From Propionibacteriaceae bacterium P6A17 (GTDB taxonomy: Bacteria > Actinomycetota > Actinomycetes > Propionibacteriales > Propionibacteriaceae), in the NCBI GenBank assembly GCA_000619965.1, contig JHVD01000010.1:37630-101629 (forward strand): a stretch of 64,000 nucleotides of DNA, given 5' to 3'. The notes beneath the pieces were generated by a model. The model saw only the letters and a list, made by a program, of their open reading frames with translations. It was not told where the DNA came from and made no database searches. This document shows, in pieces, positions 47,741 through 64,000 of this stretch. The translations under genes and the position numbers were made by a program. Positions within the stretch are counted from its first letter, which is position 1. The number at the start of each line of letters is the position of its first letter.

Positions 47741-48111
47741 TACTTCTCCTTCTTCGCGCCGTAGCGGCTACGGGCCTGCTTGCGGTTCTTGACGCCCTGC
47801 GTGTCGAGAGCGCCACGGATGATCTTGTAGCGGACGCCCGGGAGGTCCTTCACACGACCGCCGCGGACGAGCACCATCGAGTGCTCCTGGAGGTTGTGGC
47901 CCACACCGGGGATGTAGGCGGTGACCTCGACGCCCGAGCTCAGGCGCACACGGGCGACCTTGCGAAGCGCGGAGTTCGGCTTCTTGGGGGTGGTGGTGTA
48001 CACGCGAGTGCACACGCCACGGCGCTGCGGCGAGTTCTTGAGCGCGGGCGCGTCACTCGTCTTGACCTTGTCCTTCCGGCCCTTGCGGACCAGCTGCTGA
48101 ATAGTTGGCAC
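47740..48111 (-). CDS. rpsL: 30S ribosomal protein S12
   Basis: 123-residue decoding-centre protein. Begins [20 protein letters not shown] after a GTG start at 48111. The streptomycin-determining residues look wild type: [20 protein letters not shown] and [20 protein letters not shown] keep the conserved Lys. First gene of the str operon; the 220 nt upstream show no convincing promoter. Confidence 0.98.
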   Translation of the reverse strand: MPTIQQLVRKGRKDKVKTSDAPALKNSPQRRGVCTRVYTTTPKKPNSALRKVARVRLSSGVEVTAYIPGVGHNLQEHSMVLVRGGRVKDLPGVRYKIIRGALDTQGVKNRKQARSRYGAKKEK

Positions 48112-48331
48112 CTGTCGGCATCTCTTTCGTTGTCTGTACGGAATGTTTCATCCCTGGCGTGCGACGCTTCCTCCCCGGGCCCAGGTCACCGTTTCTGTTC
48201 CTGCAGGTTGGTCGTGCCGCCGTGCGAACTCCGCACGAGGCCGGACTCCTCCGCAACGAATGAGGGCCGACGGTCATGCCAGGGCACGCACAAGGGTGCC
48301 CGAGCAACCGAGCACACCCGACAAGGGTAGA

Positions 48332-48738
48332 TCAGCGCGTGCCTACGGTCAAAACCGTGACGTCGCTTCGGCTCCGCCCCGCCCATGCCAACGCGCATCC
48401 GGCCGGCACCAACACGAACGCAACCGCCAATCCTGCAGGCAGGCCGTAGGCGAGTGCCCCGGCGATGCCCTGAATCAGGGTTGCCACCAACGCAATGCGC
48501 ACCGGGGCGCCCTTGGCAACAACGAGCCGCTGGACGGCAAGGGCGACGATGAACGCGATGATCGCCGAGGCCATCTCCAACGCCAGAGGGGACGCCACCG
48601 GCACCAAAAGGACATCAGGAACCCGACGAGGGCCATCAAGGGCCATATGAGCCACGCCGTCACCCAGGCGCCCCTGGGAATGCCCTCCTTGCGGTCGCTG
48701 GGCCGTGGGGAGGGCGGCAGAAGCTTGGCGGGGGTCAC
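48332..48738 (-). pseudogene. Small four-helix membrane protein gene, frameshifted
   Basis: GTG at 48738 overlaps the stop of the preceding gene as GTGA. The first frame reads VTPAKLLPPSPRPSDRKEGI ... WLIWPLMALVGFL; near 48620 the hydrophobic sequence continues in another frame (VLLVPVASPLALEMASAIIA ... VALAVQRLVVAKGAP ... GLAVAFVLVPAGCALAWAG) to a stop at 48332. One added base gives about 135 residues with four hydrophobic helices. This pattern fits a decayed or mis-sequenced gene. No family recognised. Confidence 0.5.
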
Positions 48739-49272
48739 GAGACACCCGATCCTGTGATCGCCGCCCTGGGGCATCCTCCTCCGATGAGACACAACACGGA
48801 GGCTTCTTGGTTCCGGTGCACCGGAAACCAGTTTCGCTGTCCGTTCCTGTAGATATGGATTTCGTGGGCGGGCATTTGGCGGTGATCGCCCTGCGGGGCG
48901 GTGTCGTCGAGGAATTCGAGCGCCGTGGTTTCGCCAATCGTGACTCCGTCGCGCATCACCACATGTCGCGCAGCATCGCGCTGATCCCACGACAGCATCA
49001 GACTCCCGGCCCAGATTCGGCGCCAAGCAGCCGGGGTTCCTTGTGGACGGGCGATGAACTCGCCAAATCATCGTACAAGGTGACACGTGTGCCAGATGCC
49101 ACGTCAACCCCGCTCAGCACACCGTCTCGCACACGCTCCATGGCGAAGGCTCCGGGCGCTGCATCCGACGAGCTCAGCGTGATGTGCTCCTCACGTGGCC
49201 CGGCTACCGCGGCCCCCGAAGCTGCCCCCAGCGCGAGTGCGACACGAGCACAAGGATGCGTCGAGACAACAT
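48735..49272 (-). pseudogene. Small secreted protein gene with two frameshifts
   Basis: ATG at 49272 follows a very strong GGGAGGGGAG. The N-terminus MLSRRILVLV plus the continuation ALALGAASGAAVAG in the next frame makes a good signal peptide. The second frame continues [20 protein letters not shown] and VLSGVDVASGTRVTLYDDLA up to a stop near 48979. The third frame then carries WDQRDAARHVVMRDGVTIGE, TALEFLDDTAPQGDHRQMPA, HIYRNGQRNWFPVHRNQEAS to the stop at 48735. Each break needs one extra base. About 179 residues if repaired. No family recognised. Together with the next gene it looks like a dead two-gene operon between rpoC and rpsL. Confidence 0.5.
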
Positions 49273-49442
49273 CCAGCTCCCCTCCCAGACTGGTTTCAAG
49301 TCGTGACCAACCACCCTGAGGGCGAGGCTCGCGGCAGGTGGAGTCCTTCGCGGGAAAACGGCAACCTGCCCTTGTTCCGGATTCCGGCGCTGTCTTCCGA
49401 AACCTGACGGGGCCAACAACCGGCCATGGCCACGCCCATCAA

Positions 49443-49482
49443 CGACGAGGGGCGCCGAGCCGAAGCCCGACACCCCTCGTCG
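49443..49482 (-). terminator. Hairpin terminator after rpoC
   Basis: CGACGAGGGG (49443-49452) pairs with CCCCTCGTCG (49473-49482), with further pairing within the loop. 16 nt after the rpoC stop. Confidence 0.75.
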
Positions 49483-49497
49483 ATGGGACCAAACCGA

Positions 49498-53448
<3,951 letters not shown>

Positions 53449-53526
53449 GTGTTCTTCTCTTTCCCCTACTGCTCAGTAGGTGGTGTGGTTGGTGTCTGAG
53501 TTGTGATTCGGATGGTGAAGTGAGAC

Positions 53527-57000
<3,474 letters not shown>

Positions 57001-57047
57001 GATTCGGTCCTTCCAAGAACGCTTGGGGCGGTTTTCTGCACGCCGAA

Positions 57048-57070
57048 GCGCCCGTGTCAAATACGGGCGC
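57048..57070 (-). other. Hairpin in the rpoB leader
   Basis: GCGCCCGT (57048-57055), 7-nt loop, ACGGGCGC (57063-57070). Lies between the candidate promoter and the TTG start of rpoB. No U-run; possible regulatory or stabilising element. Confidence 0.45.
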
Positions 57071-57094
57071 GAAAGCACACAGGGGCAAACAAAC

Positions 57095-57123
57095 ACTTTA
57101 GGACAAACTCCCGCGTTGCGCAA
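57095..57123 (-). promoter_or_regulatory. Candidate rpoBC promoter
   Basis: Minus strand TTGCGC (57123-57118), 17-nt spacer, TAAAGT (57100-57095). It would give a leader of about 90 nt carrying the 57048-57070 hairpin. Confidence 0.45.
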
Positions 57124-57261
57124 CCCTGCATCGGTCACCACGACGACGCCGTCGCGGCACGCAGCCTAGCGCACCTCCCCTTCCGCCCGCCACGACGCAC
57201 CCAGGCCGGGAGATCCGCGTCGCCCCTCCCCGACGGCGCGACGGCCCGGCCCCACACGGGA

Positions 57262-57292
57262 GCAGGCCCGCCCCACGAGGGGACGGGCCTGC
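57262..57292 (-). terminator. Hairpin terminator after rplL
   Basis: GCAGGCCCGCCCC, loop ACGA, GGGGACGGGCCTGC with one bulged A, 27 nt after the rplL stop. The 27-nt core is the same as after rpsQ (17503-17533). rpoB therefore does not seem to be in one transcript with rplJL. Confidence 0.8.
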
Positions 57293-57319
57293 TGGAAGCG
57301 TCGCGCCGAAGCGCTGGGC

Positions 57320-57715
57320 TCACTTGATCTCGACGGAACCGCCGGCGGCCTCGAGGGCCTCCTTCGCCTTGGCAGCGGTCTCCTTGTCGACCTGCTCGAG
57401 CACCGGCTTCGGGGCGCCCTCGACGAGGTCCTTGGCGTCCTTGAGGCCGAGCGAGGTGAGCGCGCGCACCTCCTTGATGACGGCGATCTTCTTGGAGCCG
57501 CCGTCGGTGAGGATGACGTCGACCTTGTCGGAACCGGCGTCGGCGGCCTCCTCGGCATCGCCAGCGGCGGCCGGGGCGGCAGCAGCGGCAACGGCGACCG
57601 GGGCGGCGGCGGTGACGTCGAAGGTCTCTTCGAACAGCTTCACGAACTCGGAGAGTTCGATGAGGGTCATCTCCTTGAAGGCGTCAAGGAGCTCTTCGTT
57701 GGTGAGCTTCGCCAT
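57320..57715 (-). CDS. rplL: 50S ribosomal protein L7/L12
   Basis: 131-residue stalk protein, dimeric, recruits translation GTPases. N-terminal dimer part ([20 protein letters not shown]), Ala/Pro/Gly hinge at about 33-60, C-terminal domain [40 protein letters not shown] and [13 protein letters not shown]. Follows rplJ by 48 nt. Confidence 0.98.
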   Translation of the reverse strand: MAKLTNEELLDAFKEMTLIELSEFVKLFEETFDVTAAAPVAVAAAAAPAAAGDAEEAADAGSDKVDVILTDGGSKKIAVIKEVRALTSLGLKDAKDLVEGAPKPVLEQVDKETAAKAKEALEAAGGSVEIK

Positions 57716-57763
57716 GATGTGGCGTCCTTTCGTGTTGGTCGCAGCAGCAGCGGCTGCAACGGA

Positions 57764-58378
57764 TCATTCCGCAGCGACTGCTGCTTCGGTTGCCGCCTCG
57801 GCGGCGGGGGTCTCGGTGGCCTCGGCGGCAGGCTTGGAGCCGGCACCGCCGATAACGTCGGGGTTCTCCTTCGCCTTCTCCTCGAGCGCGCCCATGACGC
57901 GGGCGAGCTTGGAGGCGGGTGCGGCGAAGAGGTACGCAGCCTTGGACAGGTTGGCCTTGAGGCCACCCGCCAGCTTGGCGAGCAGGACCTCGCGGGATTC
58001 GAGATCTGCCAGCTTGAGCACGGCCTGGGCGTCGAGGACCTTGCCGTCCATGACGCCGCCCTTGATGGCCAGAGACGGATTGTCCTTTGCGAAGGCCTTC
58101 AGACCCTTGGTCACCGCCGCGACATCGCCCGAGATGAAGGCGATGGCGGTCGGGCCGGTGAGCGACTCGTCGAGCCCCTCGATCCCGGCCTGCTTGGCGG
58201 CGATCTTGGTCAGGGTGTTCTTCGCAACGGCATAGGTGGCGTCCCCACCGAAGGACCGACGCAGGTTCTGCAGGTCCTTGACGGTGAGACCGCGGTACTC
58301 GGTCAGCACAGCAGCGGCGGAGTTGTTGAACAGCTCAACAAGCTCCTCCACCTTGGCGACCTTGTCCGGCCTTGCCAT
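57764..58378 (-). CDS. rplJ: 50S ribosomal protein L10
   Basis: 204-residue stalk-base protein carrying L7/L12 dimers. The start at 58378 ([20 protein letters not shown]) is canonical; the longer reading runs through the leader. Motifs: [59 protein letters not shown]. The C-terminal Ala/Glu/Pro-rich tail is actinobacterial. L10 with L12 usually represses its own leader; an attenuator is visible there. Confidence 0.98.
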   Translation of the reverse strand: MARPDKVAKVEELVELFNNSAAAVLTEYRGLTVKDLQNLRRSFGGDATYAVAKNTLTKIAAKQAGIEGLDESLTGPTAIAFISGDVAAVTKGLKAFAKDNPSLAIKGGVMDGKVLDAQAVLKLADLESREVLLAKLAGGLKANLSKAAYLFAAPASKLARVMGALEEKAKENPDVIGGAGSKPAAEATETPAAEAATEAAVAAE

Positions 58379-58562
58379 TGGGTCTCCTTCCGGTTCATCA
58401 ATCCGAAGCTTCGGCTTCGGTGCCGAAGGACACGTGGCGACCACACGAAAAAAGCCCCGGCCGGCGGCGCGGGGCGGCCCAGCTCCTAGCGGAACGGGCT
58501 GTCACGGTCACCTGCGCGGGTGCCTTTCGGCGTCATGGCTGTGCCACCTGCGGTCTTCGGCT
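58379..58562 (-). promoter_or_regulatory. rplJL leader (probable L10 leader)
   Basis: A leader of about 184 nt lies between the mapped candidate promoter and the rplJ start. It contains a G/C-rich fold and a terminator-like hairpin (58448-58475). The position and make-up fit an L10-type ribosomal leader at which excess L10-L12 blocks expression (family knowledge). I did not fold it. Confidence 0.5.
58448..58475 (-). terminator. Attenuator in the rplJL leader
   Basis: On the minus strand GCCCCG, 10-nt loop that can pair in part, CGGGGC, then six T (58453-58448). A textbook rho-independent signal located 70 nt upstream of the rplJ start, within the leader, so it must be conditional. Confidence 0.7.
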
Positions 58563-58568
58563 GCATGA

Positions 58569-58597
58569 ACTATACGGCGTGCGCGCGCCCCGGCCAA
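58569..58597 (-). promoter_or_regulatory. rplJL promoter
   Basis: Minus strand TTGGCC (58597-58592), exactly 17 nt, TATAGT (58574-58569). The best promoter match in the window; transcription would start near 58562. Confidence 0.65.
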
Positions 58598-58635
58598 ATC
58601 GCAGTCGAGGACACCGCGGCCGACGGCGGACCCGA

Positions 58636-58668
58636 TTGGTAACTATTCCATTTCAGGAAGTACTATTC
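58636..58668 (+). promoter_or_regulatory. Candidate promoter and direct repeat before the amino-acid ABC operon
   Basis: AT-rich stretch in otherwise GC-rich DNA. TACTAT (58661-58666) could be a -10, with TTGGTA (58636-58641) 19 nt upstream as a poor -35. ACTATTC occurs twice, 20 bp apart (58642 and 58662), a possible regulator site overlapping the promoter. Confidence 0.35.
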
Positions 58669-58698
58669 ATCCGTCGCATCCCAGCAAGGAGACAGAAC

Positions 58699-59622
58699 AT
58701 GCGCAAGCTCATCGTCGGCGGCCTGGTGGCCGCGCTCGCACTGACCGCCTGCGGCTCGGGCCAGACGGACACCACGCCCTCCGAGAGCGGATCGGCCCCG
58801 GCCGGGGCCACCGGCAACGACCGCAGCTACGACGTCTCGGGCGTCCAGAAGGTCGACGAGATCGCGGCGCTGCTCCCCCAGGCGGTCAAGGACAAGGGAA
58901 AGCTCGTCATCGGCGCCTCCATCGACTACGCGCCCGCAGAGTTCCGCGCCGACGACCTCCAGACCGCCATCGGCTACGACGTCGACCTCGGCAAGGCGCT
59001 GGGCAAGGTCCTGGGCGTCGAGACCGAGGTCAGCGCAGGCGAGTTCGCCTCCCTGCTGCCCGGCATCGGCTCCAAGTACGACCTCGGGATCTCGTCGTTC
59101 ACCATCACCGACGAGCGCACCGCCAACTACAACATGGTCTCCTACGTAATGGTGGGCTCCGCCTACGCCGCCAAGGCCGGCAATCCCAACGGTTTCGACG
59201 CCGCCGACATCTGCGGCAAGGCCATCGCCGTCCAGAACGGCACGTGGCAGCAGGAGGATCTCGAGACCAAGAACAAGGAGTGCACCGACTCCGGCAAGGA
59301 AGCTATCAACGTCCTCGTCTACGGCTCGCAGGCCGACGCTACCACGAACGTGATCGGCGGCAAGGCCGACGCCTTCTACGCCGACTCGACCGTCGCGGGC
59401 TACGCCGCCCAGCTCACGAACAACCAGCTCGAGATCGTCGGCGACGTGTTCGACTCCGCGCCGCAGGGCATCGTCGTGGCGCAGGACGATGCCGAGCTCA
59501 CCAAGGCCGTGCAGCAGGCCGTGCAGCACCTCATGGACGACGGCACGTTCACGAAGATCATGGAGAGCTGGGGCACCGAGGACGCCGCGCTCGCCACGGC
59601 CGAGATCTTCCCGAAGCAGTAG
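58699..59622 (+). CDS. Amino-acid ABC transporter substrate-binding lipoprotein
   Basis: 307 residues; start 58699 after CAAGGAGA. Lipobox signal peptide ([18 protein letters not shown]). Family 3 solute-binding fold: [80 protein letters not shown]. Ligand probably a polar amino acid or similar; not specified by sequence. First gene of a three-gene operon with permease and ATPase. Confidence 0.92.
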   Translation: MRKLIVGGLVAALALTACGSGQTDTTPSESGSAPAGATGNDRSYDVSGVQKVDEIAALLPQAVKDKGKLVIGASIDYAPAEFRADDLQTAIGYDVDLGKALGKVLGVETEVSAGEFASLLPGIGSKYDLGISSFTITDERTANYNMVSYVMVGSAYAAKAGNPNGFDAADICGKAIAVQNGTWQQEDLETKNKECTDSGKEAINVLVYGSQADATTNVIGGKADAFYADSTVAGYAAQLTNNQLEIVGDVFDSAPQGIVVAQDDAELTKAVQQAVQHLMDDGTFTKIMESWGTEDAALATAEIFPKQ

Positions 59623-59624
59623 TG

Positions 59625-60568
59625 ATGCAGCCCCAGGAGATCGAGCTGATCGACGCTCGGCCGGTCCCCCGGCCGGGCACGTGGGTGGCGGCGGTCGTCG
59701 TCGGGCTCGCGGCGCTGGCGCTGGGCACGTCGCTCGTCACCAACCCGAACTACCGGTGGGACGTCGTCGGGCAGTACCTGTTCGACCCGCGGGTCGTCGC
59801 CGGCGTCGGCTGGACGCTCGTGCTCACGGCCGCCTCCATGGTGATCGGTGTGGTGCTCGCGGTCACGACGGCCGTCATGCGGATGAGCACCAACCCGGTG
59901 CTGCGCGCGGTGGCCTATGCCTACATCTGGTTCTTCCGGGGCACCCCCATCTACACCCAGCTCATCTTCTGGGGCATCATCGCCATCCTCTACCCGACGA
60001 TCACCCTCGGCATCCCGTTCGGTCCAGAGTTGTTCTCCTTCGACACCCAAGCGGTGATGGACGGCTTCGTCGCCAAGGGCTTCCTGCCCGCCCTGCTGGG
60101 GCTCGGGCTCAACGAGGGCGCCTACCTCTCCGAGATCGTCCGCTCGGGCCTCAACTCGATCGACCGCGGCCAGTGGGAGGCGTCGACCGCGCTCGGCATG
60201 AAGCGCTCGACGACGCTGCGCCGCATCATCATCCCCCAGGCCATGCGAGTCATCGTGCCCCCCACCGGCAACGAGACCATCTCGATGCTGAAGACCACCT
60301 CGCTGGTCACCGCCGTGCCCTTCACCCTGGACCTGACGTTCGCCACCCAGGCGATCGGCAACCAGAGCTTCCTGCCCGTGCCGCTGCTGCTGACCGCCGC
60401 CATCTGGTATCTGCTCATCACGTCGGTGCTCATGGTCTTCCAGGCCCGCATCGAGGCCCACTACGGCAAGGGCTTCGACCCCGAGCACCCCAAGCGCCTG
60501 AGCCGGCGCCAGCAGTCCATGCTCACCGCCCGCACCGCGGGCGACGACCCCTTCCTGGACGTGACCCC

Positions 60569-60572
<4 letters not shown>
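59625..60572 (+). CDS. Amino-acid ABC transporter permease
   Basis: 315 residues. Typical HisM/GlnP-type permease with an unusually long N-terminal part (about 95 residues before [18 protein letters not shown]). The EAA-like loop is visible: [60 protein letters not shown]. About six hydrophobic segments. The ATG at 59625 lies 2 nt after the previous stop; a GTG one codon earlier overlaps that stop. Confidence 0.92.
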
Positions 60573-61342
<770 letters not shown>

Positions 61343-61425
61343 GGCCAGGCCACGCCACGGCCGAGCTGGTCCAGCCCGCCCACGACGGCCCGGGCCGAGC
61401 CAAGTTGCCACACCGAGGAGGACAT

Positions 61426-62760
61426 GTGCGAACGCCGTCCGGAGCGATCCGCGAGGTCGGGCCCCACGAGGTACTCTTCTCCGCCACCGACAGCCGGGGA
61501 CTGATCGCCGAATCCAACGCGGCGTTCGCCAGCTACACGGGCTATCCGCGCAAGCGGCTCACCGGCTCCGACCACGACCTCCTGCGCCACCCCGACCTCC
61601 CCGGCGGCATTGCACTCGGCATCCACCGCAGCCTCGACGAGGGCCACACGGTCTGCTGCTACCTCGACCAACTCTCCGCCGACGGCGACGTCTTCCGCGC
61701 CTTCACCGTCATCACCCCGCACGCCGACGGTCACGTGACGTTGCAGGTCAGCCCCACCGTCGACGAGGAGGCCGCGCGCATCGAGGGCCTCGCCGAGAAG
61801 GTGGCGCAGATCGAGCAGATCTTCCGTTCCGCGGGGGCCGACGACGACACCGTCGCGCAGGCTGGGCTCGCCCAGCTCGAGGCGCTGCTGGCCGACGACG
61901 GCCACGCGTCGATCGCGAGCTTCACCCGGGCCGCGCTCCCGCTGGAGATGCGCCGTCGGGCCCAGGCCCGGGGCCGTCGCCAATGGCCGTCGGCCACCGA
62001 CGGGCACCAGCGGGTCCTGCTCGCGGAGATCCGGTGGCTCGACGCCCTCCTGCTGCGCTGGCTGCCGCAGGTCGACGCGCTGCAGGGCCTCGCGACGACA
62101 CTCGTCGGCGTCGCCCACCGTCTGGGCGTGGTCGCCAACTCCGCCACGGTGCAGGCGCGAGCCTTCGACGACATCCTGCGGCGTGGCAATCCCGGCCAGC
62201 AGGCCTGGGCCGTGCAGCAGTGGGTGGGCAGCGCCGCGGAGCAGGAGACGATCACGCGCCGCTATGCCGAACGCTCCCTGGAGCTGAGGCCGCCCATCGA
62301 GCGCGCCCAGTGGAGCCTCGCACTCGCCGCCCTGCACTCCGAGGCCCTCGCCCAGGAGGCCGCCGAGCTGGCCGCGGGAGAAATCGGCCCGAAGCCGTCG
62401 AAGCGCGCCATGCGGCTGTTCCTCCGCACGATCGACGCCACCCTCGCCGACGTGCAGCACAACGTCGCCGAGGCGCTCGCCTGCTGCCGCGACCTGGGCG
62501 ACCTCGCCGGCCACCTGACCGACCTCACCGACACGCGCATCGACCTCTTCGAGGGCTGGCAGCGGCGCACCCAGGGCCACGACGGCGACGTGCTCGAGCG
62601 CCTGCGCCCTGAAGTGGCCGATGCGCTCCGCGAGGACCGCAGCGACCGCGGGGTCCACACCCACATCGCCGAACGCTGCCGCGACGCGCACGCGGTCGCC
62701 GCCGACGAGACCTTCGCGCAGCTCGCCCGCGTGCACGAACTGGTCGACGCGCTGCCCTGA
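61426..62760 (+). CDS. PAS-domain protein, Aer-like sensor without membrane or MCP domain
   Basis: 444 residues from a GTG at 61426 preceded by GAGGAGG. The N-terminal PAS domain (about 15-110) follows the Aer pattern: VLFSATDSRGLIAESNAAFA, YTGYPRKRLTGSDHDLLRHP, DLPGGIALGIHRSLDEGHTV; Aer-type PAS domains bind FAD to sense redox or oxygen. The remaining 330 residues are alpha-helical with no HAMP, histidine kinase or chemotaxis signalling sequence. C-terminal region not recognised. Same direction as the ABC operon, 83 nt downstream. Confidence 0.8.
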   Translation: MRTPSGAIREVGPHEVLFSATDSRGLIAESNAAFASYTGYPRKRLTGSDHDLLRHPDLPGGIALGIHRSLDEGHTVCCYLDQLSADGDVFRAFTVITPHADGHVTLQVSPTVDEEAARIEGLAEKVAQIEQIFRSAGADDDTVAQAGLAQLEALLADDGHASIASFTRAALPLEMRRRAQARGRRQWPSATDGHQRVLLAEIRWLDALLLRWLPQVDALQGLATTLVGVAHRLGVVANSATVQARAFDDILRRGNPGQQAWAVQQWVGSAAEQETITRRYAERSLELRPPIERAQWSLALAALHSEALAQEAAELAAGEIGPKPSKRAMRLFLRTIDATLADVQHNVAEALACCRDLGDLAGHLTDLTDTRIDLFEGWQRRTQGHDGDVLERLRPEVADALREDRSDRGVHTHIAERCRDAHAVAADETFAQLARVHELVDALP

Positions 62761-62763
62761 GGT

Positions 62764-63735
62764 TCACCACCCGAGCGTGCGGAATCGCTCTCGGCGCGCC
62801 TCGAGCCGCTGTTTCGTGGGCATCGCGATGACGCGCAACACCGCGTCGTGCAGCACCCGGCCCAGCTCCCGGCAGAACGCCTCGCGGTCGGCGGCCGGGT
62901 CGTCGGGTTCGGGCACGATCCGGTCGACGATGCCCGCCTCGAACAGATCGACGGCGCGCACCCCCTGTGCCCTGGCCAGGGCCGCCGCGTGCGTCGTATC
63001 GCGGTGCATGATCGCCGACGCTCCCTCGGGAGGCAAGGGCGACAGCCAGGCGTGCTCGCTGCACACCACCCGGTCGGCGGGTGCGAGCGCCAACGCGATG
63101 CCACCGGTGCCCTGCCCCAGCAGCAGGGACACCGTCGGGGTGCGCAGGGTGAGCAGCTCGCTGAGCGTGCGGGCGATCTCCGACGCCATACCCCGCTCCT
63201 CCGCCTCCTTCGACAGGGCGGCGCCGGGCGTGTCGATCACCGAGACCAGCGGCAGGTCGAGCTCCTTCGCGAGCCGGATGCCGCGCCGGACCTCGCGCAG
63301 CGCGGCCGGGTCGAGGGGACGCCCCTGGTCGACGCGGTCCTGGCCCACGACGACACACGGCGCATTGCCCCAGCGGGCGAGCGCAAGCACCTGGCCGGGG
63401 TGGGTCTCGCCGTCGCCGGTCCCGTTCAGCATCGTCACGTCGGAGGCGGCCACCTCCAGCAGGTCGCGCAGGCCGGGGCGGTCGTCGCGGCGGGTGCGCG
63501 TGATGGATTCCCAGGCGTCCCAGTCGCGCAGCCGCTCAGGCGCGTGCGACTCGTGCCGCTCGTGGCCACTCGGGCGGTCGCAGACCACGTCGAGAATGCG
63601 CGCCAGCTCGCCCGCGAGCGCCTCGGGGGGCAGCACCCTGTCGATGACGCCGCGCTCGGCGAGGTTGTCGGAGAGCTGCACCCCCGCGGGGAACGGCATC
63701 CCGTAGATGGCCTCGTATACCGGCTCTTCGTACCT
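62764..63735 (-). pseudogene. Acetyl/acyl-CoA carboxylase carboxyltransferase, 5' half lost
   Basis: The remaining frame encodes the end of the beta (AccD-like) part, YEAIYGMPFPAGVQLSDNLA, and a complete alpha (AccA-like) part: GDGETHPGQVLALARWGNAP, LDLPLVSVIDTPGAALSKEA, LLGQGTGGIALALAPADRVV. Actinobacterial fused alpha/beta chains are about 470-500 residues with an N-terminal zinc ribbon; here about 200 N-terminal residues are missing. Upstream the frame has no start codon before the ATG at 63699 and closes about 70 nt further on, beside an insertion sequence end. Role if intact: carboxyl transfer from biotin to acyl-CoA. The 311-residue remnant starting at 63699 is unlikely to work on its own. 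Confidence 0.75.
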
Positions 63736-63807
63736 GAGCGTGGGGTGAGCGTGGATCCGACGGCGGGCGTGTCGGCGGGGTGATGGGCGTCGAGGCCCTC
63801 AAGAATC

Positions 63808-64000
63808 GGGGTTACCACACCAACTGATCTTCAAGGACCTCGACGATGCCCGATTCTACTTCCTGCTGCCGTGCCGGCGGCGGCTACTGTCAGCGCTGCG
63901 ACCTTCTGCTGGGCCTGCCCGGGCTCCACGTGGTCGGCGTCCAGCGCGACGACGCGGGGCTTCGGGTTGAGGTCGAATCCGTCCGGCCGGAAGTGATGGG
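63808..64000 (+). mobile_element. Left end of an ISL3-like insertion sequence
   Basis: Likely boundary at the GGGGTTACC near 63808, followed by about 35 nt of terminal sequence and the start of a transposase gene at 63846. The other end lies beyond the window, so the inverted repeat and target duplication cannot be checked. The adjoining carboxyltransferase gene is truncated on this side. Confidence 0.55.
63846..64000 (+). CDS. ISL3-family transposase, N-terminal part, cut by window edge
   Basis: 51 residues visible. Begins MPDSTSCCRAGGGYCQRCDL and continues LLGLPGLHVVGVQRDDAGLR then VEVES. A Cys-rich start followed by 'LLGLPG-x-x-V' and 'L-x-V-x-V-E-S' is the usual beginning of ISL3 transposases, which carry an N-terminal zinc ribbon before helix-turn-helix and DDE domains. 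The catalytic part is outside the window. Confidence 0.65.
   Translation, partial: MPDSTSCCRAGGGYCQRCDLLLGLPGLHVVGVQRDDAGLRVEVESVRPEVM

Noticed and set aside
48112..48331. Promoter for rpsL in the 220-nt upstream gap
   Set aside because: No -35/-10 pair with acceptable spacing could be found by eye; left unassigned.

Overview
The window is high-GC actinobacterial chromosome. The gene set suggests a member of the Propionibacteriaceae or a close relative: a C+ (zinc) S14 and L36, a short-lid adenylate kinase, an S10-spc-alpha cluster followed by no truA, and both GluRS and GlnRS. The genus is an inference. Nearly all of it is the translation and transcription core on the minus strand, so it is read right to left.

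From right to left, the core runs: rplJ-rplL (58.4-57.3 kb, with a promoter and an attenuated leader), rpoB-rpoC (57.0-49.5 kb), two decayed small genes (49.3-48.3 kb), rpsL-rpsG-fusA (48.1-45.1 kb), a frameshifted secreted sialidase and two GNAT acetyltransferases (44.9-40.9 kb), and tuf (40.7-39.5 kb). Next comes a 16-kb block of unrelated genes, then the S10 operon rpsJ to rpsQ (23.1-17.6 kb), one large ABC transporter gene (17.4-14.1 kb), the spc operon rplN to rplO (13.6-9.4 kb), secY-adk-map (9.2-6.5 kb), infA (6.0 kb), and rpmJ-rpsM-rpsK-rpsD-rpoA-rplQ (5.4-1.9 kb). The usual continuous str-S10-spc-alpha supercluster has therefore been cut into separately promoted and terminated pieces. 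Strong hairpin terminators and candidate -35/-10 pairs can be seen at many of the breaks.

The accessory block at 23.3-39.4 kb holds a siderophore-interacting flavoprotein, glycerate kinase with a lipoprotein, and a multiple-monosaccharide ABC transporter (ATPase, permease, binding protein) with a LacI-type palindrome upstream. It also holds a tandem pair of related membrane proteins of unknown function, gltX, a glutaminase fused to a STAS domain, a DUF4112-like membrane protein, glnS and an MscS-type channel. The left end carries two tandem PF04392-type substrate-binding lipoproteins. The right end carries a polar amino-acid ABC transporter, an Aer-like PAS protein, and a carboxyltransferase gene that has lost its 5' half next to the left end of an apparent ISL3-family insertion sequence.

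Points worth a second look: the paralogous membrane-protein pair at 30.5-32.5 kb, the four 61-bp repeats between infA and rpmJ, the C-terminal extension of L4, the frameshifted sialidase with a tail-less LPxTG motif, the cryptic decayed gene pair between rpoC and rpsL, and the IS-truncated carboxyltransferase. I did not find a convincing wholly new defence or mobile system. All start sites, promoters and hairpins were read by eye.
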